DNA of 7,509 nucleotides, from NCBI GenBank assembly GCA_038200385.1, contig JBBPYA010000150.1, positions 1-7,509 on the forward strand. Direction: 5' to 3'. This stretch comes from JBBPYA01 sp038200385. Its GTDB lineage: Bacteria > Actinomycetota > Actinomycetes > Mycobacteriales > Geodermatophilaceae. Every line of letters starts with the position of its first letter. Within the stretch, counting starts at the first letter, position 1. A program made the translations under genes and the position numbers. Below, piece by piece: positions 1-4,544 of this stretch. Below the pieces are notes generated by a model. That model had not been told where the DNA came from, did no database searches, and was given only the letters and a program-made list of their open reading frames with translations.

Positions 1-1
1 C

Positions 2-217
2 AAGCGGCTGACGCTGCGCGGGTTCATCGTGTTCGACCACGAGGACCTCCGGCCGGAGTTCGAGCGCGAGGTCGGCGGCTGGGTGCGGGACGGCAGCCTG
101 CGCTGGGAGCAGACCACCGTCACCGGACTGGACAACGCGCCCCAGGCGTTCATCGGGCTGCTGGCGGGCGAGAACACCGGGAAGATGGTCGTCGACCTGA
201 CGGAGGAGGCGAAGTGA
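2..217 (+). CDS. NADP-dependent oxidoreductase, CurA/PTGR-like, C-terminal end only
   Basis: This is the last 71 codons of a medium-chain dehydrogenase/reductase whose start lies left of the window. The reading frame is open from base 2, before the first in-frame GTG at 29, so that GTG is internal. The residues LTLRGFIVFDH, followed by an acidic helix and then NAPQAFIGLLAGENTGK-V-V, match the C-terminus of the curcumin/prostaglandin-reductase-like branch (E. coli CurA, PTGR, leukotriene B4 dehydrogenase). These enzymes reduce the C=C bond of alpha,beta-unsaturated carbonyls with NADPH. The nucleotide-binding domain is outside the window, so cofactor residues cannot be checked. The stop codon overlaps the next gene's GTG by 4 bp (GTGA), indicating one transcript and translational coupling. 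The family is fairly certain; the substrate is unknown. Confidence 0.85.
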   Translation, partial: KRLTLRGFIVFDHEDLRPEFEREVGGWVRDGSLRWEQTTVTGLDNAPQAFIGLLAGENTGKMVVDLTEEAK

Positions 218-870
218 GTTCCTACACCGGAGCGGTGCAGCGCGGGGGGCCCGCGGACGTGCGGACCCTGCCCGACCTGGAGATCAGCAAGCTGTCGGTG
301 GGGCCGATGGACAACAACGCCTACCTGCTGCGCTGCCCCTCGACCGGCGACGGACTGCTGATCGACGCCGCGAACGACGACGACCGGATCCTGGAGCTGG
401 TCGGCGAGACCCCGCTGCGGACCGTCGTCACGACCCACCAGCACGCCGACCACTGGCAGGCGCTGGCCGACGTCGTGGCCGAGACCGGGGCACGTACGGT
501 GGCGCACCCGCTGGACAGTGACCCACTGCCCGTCCCCGTCGACGAGACGGTCCAGCACGAGGGTTCGATCCGGGTCGGCGACGTGACCCTCGACGTGATC
601 CACCTGCGGGGCCACACGCCCGGATCGATCGCCCTGGTGCACCGCAGCTCCGACGGGTCGACACACGTGTTCACCGGCGACTCACTGTTCCCCGGCGGCC
701 CGGGCAAGACGTGGTCACCGGAGGATTTCGTCAGCCTGATGGATGATCTGGAGGCCCGCCTGTTCGGCGTACTGCCCGACGAGACGTGGGTGTACCCCGG
801 GCACGGCGCGGACACCACCCTGGGATCCGAGCGGCCGCACGTCGGCGAGTGGCGCGAGCGCGGTTGGTGA
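214..870 (+). CDS. MBL-fold metallo-hydrolase (glyoxalase II-like)
   Basis: This is a complete 218-aa metallo-beta-lactamase-fold hydrolase. The metal-binding set is intact: THQHADH gives H75, H77, D79 and H80; GHTPGS gives H134; TGDSLF gives bridging D156; and YPGHG gives H197. This is the glyoxalase II pattern for a binuclear metal centre, but the protein lacks the helical C-terminal domain of classical GloB, so the substrate is open (a thioester or other ester is possible). There is no signal peptide, so it should be cytoplasmic. The GTG start is chosen because GGAGGAGG at 202-209 sits just upstream and because it overlaps the preceding oxidoreductase stop. From memory, close relatives with PMDNNAYLLR and the ending ERPH-EWR-RGW occur near uvrA/uvrB in Streptomyces and other actinobacteria. 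The pairing with an enone reductase suggests, but does not show, a role with reactive carbonyls. Confidence 0.9.
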   Translation: MSSYTGAVQRGGPADVRTLPDLEISKLSVGPMDNNAYLLRCPSTGDGLLIDAANDDDRILELVGETPLRTVVTTHQHADHWQALADVVAETGARTVAHPLDSDPLPVPVDETVQHEGSIRVGDVTLDVIHLRGHTPGSIALVHRSSDGSTHVFTGDSLFPGGPGKTWSPEDFVSLMDDLEARLFGVLPDETWVYPGHGADTTLGSERPHVGEWRERGW

Positions 871-943
871 TCCGCCCCCGGTACCCGGTAGCGCTCGGGA
901 AACCGTTGGCGCGCACCGTGATCGATGGCCCAGACTGGCTCGC

Positions 944-1291
944 ATGATCCCGCCCAGCTGGCATCCGCACCGCCGATCGGAGGACGGGGAGCTGGTCGGC
1001 TACCTGCGCCCCGAGGGCGCGCTGGTCACGCCCGTCACGGTCTTCGGCTACCCCCTGTCCGACCCCACCGATGGGGGCGCCGCGGCAGACATCCTGGACC
1101 GGCACGGTCTGGCCTACCTGGCCGACCGGTGGCTGCTGCAGACCGCGCGGGGCCCGGTGTCGATGCAGATCGTGGAGGCGACCCCGGACCGGCTGCGGCT
1201 CACGAGCGTCGACTACGGCGACGCGACGTACAGCTACGGGACCGAGGTCGTCCTCGACGTACCGGTGGGGCCCGCCCTGCGGCGCGGCTGA
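944..1291 (+). CDS. conserved hypothetical protein, 115 aa
   Basis: This is a small soluble-looking protein with no membrane segment, signal peptide or cysteines. It begins WHPHRR-DGELVGYL and carries a central GLAYLADRWLL stretch, then alternating hydrophobic strands (VSMQIVEA, RLRLTSVDYG, EVVLDVP), suggesting a small mostly-beta domain. I recognise the style as an actinobacterial conserved hypothetical but cannot assign a function or a named domain. The ATG at 944 is chosen because the frame upstream overlaps the MBL gene and looks non-coding. There is no clear SD; CAGACT at 931-936 lies 7 nt before the ATG and could be a weak leaderless -10. The gene lies 73 bp after the MBL gene and 40 bp before the DinB-like gene, all on one strand, with codon use like its neighbours. 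Its reality is likely; its function is unknown. Confidence 0.7.
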   Translation: MIPPSWHPHRRSEDGELVGYLRPEGALVTPVTVFGYPLSDPTDGGAAADILDRHGLAYLADRWLLQTARGPVSMQIVEATPDRLRLTSVDYGDATYSYGTEVVLDVPVGPALRRG

Positions 1292-1318
1292 GTGCCCGGG
1301 CCGGGCGCCGCAGTTCCG

Positions 1319-1331
1319 TACTGTTCGCAAC
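1319..1331 (+). promoter_or_regulatory. predicted leaderless promoter (-10) of the DinB-like gene
   Basis: TACTGT at 1319-1324 fits the actinobacterial -10 pattern TANNNT and is followed by 7 nt (TCGCAAC) before the GTG at 1332. That would place the transcript start on or next to the start codon. No SD is present in that space, and I see no good -35. The site implies the DinB-like gene has its own promoter as well as any read-through from upstream. Confidence 0.5.
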
Positions 1332-1826
1332 GTGCCGACGGAAATCTCTACCTCGAACGAGCGGGATGCCCTCACCGGCTTCCTCGACCAGCAGCGGGAT
1401 GCGCTGGTCAGAACGGTCCGAGGCATCAGCGACGCCGACGCGCGCCGCGCACCGACCGTCAGCTCCCTCTCGCTGCTCGGGCTGCTCAAGCACTCGGCGG
1501 TGTGGGAGGCCCGCTGGTTCCAGGGCATCGTCGCGGGCCACCCCCTCCCCGATGGGTGGCCGGAGCGCCGCTCCCCGATCCCCGACGAGGACCTTCTCGT
1601 CGGGGATGTGGACACGGTCGAGCAGTGGACGGCTCGTTACGAGGAGGCCGCCGAGACGTCCCGGCAGATCGTCGCCGCCAGGGCACTGGACCAATCCTGC
1701 GCACGGCCGGATGTCGTCGACTGCAACCTGCGCTGGGTGCTGCTGCACATGATCGAGGAGACCGCCCGGCACGCCGGCCACGCCGATCTCATCCGGGAGA
1801 CCCTCGATGGGTTTCGATGGATGTAG
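1332..1826 (+). CDS. DinB-superfamily protein (DUF664, mycothiol-dependent enzyme fold)
   Basis: This is a complete 164-aa protein of the DinB/YfiT four-helix-bundle superfamily, DUF664 type. Visible landmarks are the N-terminal helix (ERDALTGFLDQQRDALV), the conserved SLLGLLKHSAVWEARWF segment with H54, and the C-terminal LLHMIEETARHAGHADLIRE with H139, H147 and H150. H54 plus two of the C-terminal histidines is the usual metal-binding arrangement. Members are thought to be metal-dependent thiol (mycothiol or bacillithiol) transferases or related enzymes; for DUF664 the reaction is mostly unknown. It should be cytoplasmic. GTG 1332 is chosen because homology begins just after it and a TANNNT hexamer sits 7 nt upstream. 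An unusual perfect 12-bp inverted repeat lies inside the gene (separate entry). The family is likely; the exact reaction is not known. Confidence 0.85.
   Translation: MPTEISTSNERDALTGFLDQQRDALVRTVRGISDADARRAPTVSSLSLLGLLKHSAVWEARWFQGIVAGHPLPDGWPERRSPIPDEDLLVGDVDTVEQWTARYEEAAETSRQIVAARALDQSCARPDVVDCNLRWVLLHMIEETARHAGHADLIRETLDGFRWM
1578..1607. repeat. perfect 12-bp inverted repeat inside the DinB-like gene
   Basis: ATCCCCGACGAG (1578-1589) and CTCGTCGGGGAT (1596-1607) are perfect reverse complements separated by the 6-nt loop GACCTT. The repeat encodes the PIPDEDLLVGDV segment. As RNA it would form a very stable hairpin about midway through the gene. There is no T-tract, so it does not look like a terminator. 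Confidence 0.9.
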
Positions 1827-1987
1827 CCGGGGCGCCTGCGGCCACACCCGTGAGCGCGTCGGCCGTGAAGGGAGCTTCCCAGGCGGGAACGATGCGGCTG
1901 CCAGCGCCAACCCGAGGAGATCCATAGCCGACCGGACGTGCGCGGGCCGGAATCTGCCGGCGGCGACTGAGCGAGCCGACAGAGCAA

Positions 1988-2022
1988 TTGCCGCCCGGCG
2001 GACATGACCATAGTTTTCGCAA
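1988..2022 (+). promoter_or_regulatory. predicted leaderless promoter of the GNAT remnant
   Basis: TTGCCG (1988-1993), a 17-bp spacer, TAGTTT (2011-2016, TANNNT) and then 6 nt (TCGCAA) to the ATG at 2023 form a good housekeeping-type leaderless promoter. It stands out as locally AT-rich in a GC-rich region. The -35 overlaps the 8-bp palindrome GCAATTGC (1984-1991). It appears intact although the gene behind it is broken. Confidence 0.55.
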
Positions 2023-2162
2023 ATGACGATCGAGATGGCCTGGCGCGGCGGATTCAGCAATGACGAAGCGAACCGACTACATGCTGAAGCGTTCGGACCC
2101 GCGTGTTCGGCGCCGCTGAGAGTGACTGGCAGGCTCCGGCGAATCCTCATGAACATGCGTCA
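2023..2162 (+). pseudogene. GNAT N-acetyltransferase remnant, N-terminus only, frameshifted
   Basis: The first 25 codons (starting MTIEMAWRGGFSNDEAN, then LHAEAFG) resemble the start of a GNAT-family acetyltransferase group common in actinobacteria, as I remember it: MTIEIRWRG-F-N-EVN-LHAEAFG, then a tryptophan-centred stretch and VNRHSLGW. After G25 the frame drifts into unrelated residues. Moving one base, as if one G were lost near 2096, gives TRVFGAAESDWQA (2097-2135), which continues the family pattern, and then a poorer match where VNRHS should be. The acetyl-CoA-binding core and everything after it are missing. So this looks like a 5' stub with one frameshift and a truncation. The plus frame from 2023 stays open to 2754, but that long tail has no family resemblance and runs antisense into the peptidase gene. 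The alignment is from memory and needs a profile search. Confidence 0.5.
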
Positions 2163-2180
2163 GGGGGCGGACGCTGCGTG

Positions 2181-2254
2181 CCATGATGATCATGGTGATC
2201 CGCCGGTTGAGCCTGCCGTGATCATGGCGATCTGTAACCCTGTCCGCCGTGATC
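2181..2254. repeat. GATC-rich palindrome and near-direct-repeat cluster
   Basis: Five GATC sites fall within 67 bp (2188, 2197, 2220, 2229, 2251). CCATGAT-G-ATCATGG (2181-2195) is a perfect 7-bp-arm palindrome. TGATCATGGTGATC (2187-2200) recurs as TGATCATGGCGATC (2219-2232) with one mismatch, at 32-bp spacing. The cluster sits between the two gene remnants, and its right edge is about where the sigma-factor resemblance stops. It may be a piece of a dispersed repeat or the end of a lost element; nothing here identifies which. Confidence 0.6.
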
Positions 2255-2319
2255 AGCAGGACGCCGTACCGGACCAGGGCCGGGTAGCGGCCGCTGACGA
2301 ACTCGCTGAAGCCCGCCAC
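2239..2319 (-). pseudogene. SigE-family sigma factor remnant, N-terminus only
   Basis: Reading minus from the GTG at 2319, the first 27 codons give MAGFSEFVSGRYPALVRYG followed by VLLITADR. This resembles the start of actinobacterial SigE-family (ECF-like) sigma factors, whose typical beginning is F-EFV-AR-PALLR-A-LLTGDR, just before the AED-LVQ segment of region 2. One residue appears inserted in LL-I-TADR, and the resemblance then ends; regions 2 and 4 are absent. The frame continues to 2077 with arginine-rich non-family sequence. AGGGGGA (2329-2323 on minus) is a good SD, so the 5' end looks well kept. The stub lies downstream of the S9 peptidase on the same strand. The match is short and made from memory, so confidence is moderate. 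Confidence 0.45.
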
Positions 2320-2322
2320 CAG

Positions 2323-2329
2323 TCCCCCT
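2323..2329 (-). promoter_or_regulatory. ribosome binding site of the sigma-factor remnant
   Basis: On the minus strand, AGGGGGA is followed by CTG and then the GTG at 2319. This SD supports GTG 2319 as a former real start rather than a chance open frame. Confidence 0.4.
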
Positions 2330-2369
2330 GTCCACTCCGGCTAACCCTCTCCCAAGACCCTGGCCCGGT

Positions 2370-2397
2370 GAAGGGTTCCTTCCTCGCAGGGACGAGG
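2370..2397 (-). terminator. possible weak terminator after the S9 peptidase gene
   Basis: Two adjacent short perfect inverted repeats lie about 23 nt past the peptidase stop: CCTCG/CGAGG with a 6-nt loop (2382-2397) and GAAGG/CCTTC with a 3-nt loop (2370-2382). They share one base. There is no T-tract on the minus strand, so this is a low-confidence call. Confidence 0.25.
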
Positions 2398-2419
2398 GTG
2401 GCTGCGAGACCGGGCGGGC

Positions 2420-4474
2420 TCAGCCGACCCTGGGCGGGTAGTCCGGCGGCGTCGACGCGGGATCGGCGGCGGCATGGTCCTCGACCGGGCGCTGCTCGTC
2501 GTCCGCGGCGGCGGTGCTCGCCCGACCCGGCGCAGCGTCGGGTCGGTTCGCCGCCGTCGGCAGGTGCCGGCACCACCAGCGCAGGATGTGTTCGAACCGG
2601 GCCACCCGGTGCGAGGGCAGCCCCGAGCGGCTCAGCTCGTGGCCCTCGGCCGGGAAGAGCAGCAGTTCGGTCTCCACCCCTCGCAGCTTCAGCGCCACGA
2701 ACAGTCGCTGACCCTGCTCGACCGGGCACCGCCAGTCGTGTTCGGAGTGGATGACCATCGTCGGCGTGGTGATCTGGTCGGCGAAGCTCAGCGGGTTCTG
2801 CGCGGAGATCCGGGTGCGGTCGGTGCCGACGTACTCGGCGGGGAAGAACCAGCCGATGTCACTGGAGCCGACGAAGCTGACCGGCTCGTTCATCGCCCGC
2901 TCGCTGATCGCGGCGACGAACCGATCGGTGTGCCCGACCAGCCAGGTCGTCATGAACCCGCCGTACGAGCCGCCCATCACGCCGACCCGGTCCGCGTCGA
3001 GGTCGGGCTCGGCCAGTGCCGCGTCCAGGAAACACAGCACGTCGGCGGCATCCCGGGCGCCCATGTCCTGGCGGATGATCCGGCCGTGCGCCGTGCCGTA
3101 GCCGGCCGAGCCGCGCGGGTTGCACATCAGGACGGCGTAGCCGGCCGCGGCGTACACCTGCGCCTCGTCGAGCAGCGTCCAGCCGTACTGCGCGTACGGG
3201 CCGCCGTGGATCGACAGGACGACCGGATGCGGGCCGTCGCCGGCGGGACGCACGATCCACCCGTGCACCGGGTAGCCGTCGTCGGCGGTCGCGGTGAACT
3301 CGGTGACCTCGCGGAGCCCGCCGGCGTCGGTCAGCTCGGCACCGAATCGGGTGAGCGTGGTCTCGGCACCGTCGCGGAGCATGACCACCTCACCGGCGGA
3401 CTCGGGTCCGGCCACCGCGGCGACAATCACGCCGGCCGCCGCGTCGTGACCGCGGACCTGCCGGGCACCGCCCAGCAGGGTTTCCGGTCGGCTCCCGTCG
3501 AACGGGTACCGGATGAGTTCCACCGCCCCGCGGGACAGCCGTCCCGCCAGCACGCCTTCGCCGGTCACCGTGAGCCGGGGCGTGCCCTCGGACAGGTCGT
3601 CGTCCAGGTCGGAGTGCCGGCTCGGCTCGGCCGAACCGTCGGCCGGCACCGACCAGAGGCCGGGATGGTTGGCCACGAAGTCCCGCCCGCCCGGTCCCAG
3701 GTCGGCGGATCCGCAGTACCAGACGGTCGTCCCGTCCGGGCTGAACGCCGGCGTAGCCGCCGTCGTCCGGCTGCGGGTGATCGTTCGGAGGGCCGAGCCG
3801 TCCCGCTCGCACACCACCACGTCCGAGGCCAGGTCGCGCTCGCGCCGCTCGTGCCGCGCCGAGACGAAGGCCAGTAACCGGCCGTCCGGACTCCAGGCCA
3901 CGTCGCCGTGGTCGAACTCCCCGTCGGTGAGCTGCACCGGCTCGGCGTCCTCGTCGTGCGCGTCGATCGTGAACACGTGCGGGCGCCGATCGGTGGTGAA
4001 GCCGAGGTTGTCCACGCGGTACTTCAGCGTCGTGATCAGCCGCGGCGCCTCCTTGTCGGCGGTGACCTTCTCCTCGGTGCCGTAGCGGCCGGCCTCGGGG
4101 ACCCGCGCGACGTAGGCGATCGTGCCCGAGTCCGGGTTCCACACCGGGGCGCCGGCGCCGAGCGGCTGGTCGGTCAGCCGGCGGGGTTCGCCGCCGGCCA
4201 TCGCCATCACGTGCAACTGGGGCCGGCCCTTGTCGTCGGCGCGCAGGAACGCCAGCCCCTGCCCGTCCGGGGAGATCCGCGGCTCGCTGTCCTTGGTGCC
4301 GTGGGTCAGCTTGCGGGGCGGGGTCTCGCCGTCGGTGGGTACCAGCCACAGCTGCGAGCGGTACTCGTTCTCGGCGAGGTCCAGGCGCGTCACCGACACC
4401 ACGGCCACGGTCCCATCCGGCGACAGGGTGGGGGTTCCGGGGATGCGCAGGAGAGCGAGGTCGGAAGGATGCAT
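2420..4474 (-). CDS. S9 family peptidase (prolyl oligopeptidase / acylaminoacyl peptidase type, S9C-like)
   Basis: This is a complete 684-aa serine peptidase. Residues 1 to about 390 form a beta-propeller with repeated blade motifs (RISPDGQGLAFL near 67, WNPDSGTIAYV near 112, WSPDGRLLAFVS near 194, FSPDGTTVWY near 244). Residues about 395-640 are the alpha/beta-hydrolase domain: HGGP at 423-426 (oxyanion side), GGSYGG with nucleophile S503, HSEHD with D580, and EGHE with H612. The triad is complete and correctly ordered. The family cleaves short peptides, often after proline or at blocked N-termini, because the propeller restricts access. There is no signal peptide, so it should be cytoplasmic. 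Residues 640-684 are an Ala/Asp/Pro-rich, probably disordered tail. The ATG at 4474 is supported by a TANNNT hexamer 7 nt upstream. It is divergent from the amidohydrolase, sharing a 70-bp gap with a palindrome. Substrate specificity cannot be read from sequence. Confidence 0.93.
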   Translation of the reverse strand: MHPSDLALLRIPGTPTLSPDGTVAVVSVTRLDLAENEYRSQLWLVPTDGETPPRKLTHGTKDSEPRISPDGQGLAFLRADDKGRPQLHVMAMAGGEPRRLTDQPLGAGAPVWNPDSGTIAYVARVPEAGRYGTEEKVTADKEAPRLITTLKYRVDNLGFTTDRRPHVFTIDAHDEDAEPVQLTDGEFDHGDVAWSPDGRLLAFVSARHERRERDLASDVVVCERDGSALRTITRSRTTAATPAFSPDGTTVWYCGSADLGPGGRDFVANHPGLWSVPADGSAEPSRHSDLDDDLSEGTPRLTVTGEGVLAGRLSRGAVELIRYPFDGSRPETLLGGARQVRGHDAAAGVIVAAVAGPESAGEVVMLRDGAETTLTRFGAELTDAGGLREVTEFTATADDGYPVHGWIVRPAGDGPHPVVLSIHGGPYAQYGWTLLDEAQVYAAAGYAVLMCNPRGSAGYGTAHGRIIRQDMGARDAADVLCFLDAALAEPDLDADRVGVMGGSYGGFMTTWLVGHTDRFVAAISERAMNEPVSFVGSSDIGWFFPAEYVGTDRTRISAQNPLSFADQITTPTMVIHSEHDWRCPVEQGQRLFVALKLRGVETELLLFPAEGHELSRSGLPSHRVARFEHILRWWCRHLPTAANRPDAAPGRASTAAADDEQRPVEDHAAADPASTPPDYPPRVG

Positions 4475-4487
4475 GCGGCCCAGCCTA
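4475..4487 (-). promoter_or_regulatory. predicted leaderless promoter (-10) of the S9 peptidase
   Basis: On minus, TAGGCT (4487-4482) fits TANNNT and is followed by 7 nt (GGGCCGC) before ATG 4474. That leaves no room for an SD. The expected -35 position, about 17-18 bp further upstream (around 4505-4511), falls on the palindrome in this gap. The best -35-like hexamer there is TTAGGG, which is weak. Confidence 0.5.
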
Positions 4488-4495
4488 GGGGATGG

Positions 4496-4514
4496 TCGTT
4501 AGCCCCCCTAACGA
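4496..4514. promoter_or_regulatory. perfect palindrome in the divergent gap, candidate shared operator
   Basis: TCGTTAG-CCCCC-CTAACGA is a perfect inverted repeat with 7-bp arms and a 5-nt spacer, centred at 4505. It lies 8 bp beyond the peptidase -10 and 18 bp before the amidohydrolase -10, covering or touching the expected -35 of both. A dimeric repressor of TetR, MarR or a similar type bound here would block both promoters. The regulator gene is not in the window, and which family binds cannot be told from the site. Confidence 0.5.
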
Positions 4515-4532
4515 GATTGGCTGGACTGCGGC

Positions 4533-4544
4533 TAGGGTCCGGTC
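4533..4544 (+). promoter_or_regulatory. predicted leaderless promoter (-10) of the amidohydrolase
   Basis: TAGGGT (4533-4538, TANNNT) is followed by 6 nt (CCGGTC) before ATG 4545, giving an expected transcript start at or beside the start codon. There is no SD. The -35 region (about 4509-4515) has no consensus hexamer and overlaps the right arm of the palindrome, as would fit a regulated promoter. Confidence 0.5.

Larger units (their letters stand above)
1827..2419. other. 593-bp stretch without an intact gene; contains two gene remnants
   Basis: No full-length gene is supported here. Bases 1827 to about 1980 show no coding signal I trust on either strand; the open frames across them have atypical composition and no family resemblance. 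Bases 1988-2162 hold a promoter and a broken GNAT gene on plus. Bases 2181-2254 hold a GATC-rich repeat cluster. Bases 2239-2330 hold the start of a broken sigma-factor gene on minus. Bases 2367-2397 hold short inverted repeats downstream of the peptidase gene. Confidence 0.6.

Noticed and set aside
871..943. possible terminator between the MBL and hypothetical genes (GGTACCCGG area)
   Set aside because: Only short palindromic bits are present, with no stem long enough and no T-tract.
731..1615. 294-aa minus-strand open frame
   Set aside because: It is antisense to the MBL, hypothetical and DinB-like genes, with no conserved motif and Arg/Ser/Pro-rich composition.
1292..1927. plus-strand frame starting with GTG directly at the hypothetical protein's stop (TGAGTG)
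   Set aside because: The start-stop overlap is tempting, but the frame is a shadow of the DinB-like gene and its translation is Arg/Gly/Pro-rich with no motif.
1200..2156. 318-aa minus-strand open frame spanning the DinB-like gene and the non-coding region
   Set aside because: It is antisense to a convincing DUF664 gene. The non-coding part has no family resemblance and no SD at its start.
2181..2254. replication-origin-like or Dam-type GATC cluster
   Set aside because: There are no DnaA-box-like repeats or AT-rich unwinding segment, and Dam methylation is not expected in actinobacteria. A repeat or scar is the simpler reading.
1827..2419. intact insertion sequence or transposase gene
   Set aside because: No transposase motifs, no matched terminal inverted repeats and no target-site duplication could be seen at the edges.
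2163..2754. continuation of the GNAT frame to a 243-aa protein
   Set aside because: After the first 25 residues there is no GNAT resemblance, and the last third is antisense to the S9 peptidase. It is treated as a read-on from a broken gene.
2474..3877. 467-aa plus-strand open frame
   Set aside because: It is antisense to the S9 peptidase, which has a complete catalytic triad and propeller motifs. The antisense product is Val/Arg/Gly-rich and unrecognisable.
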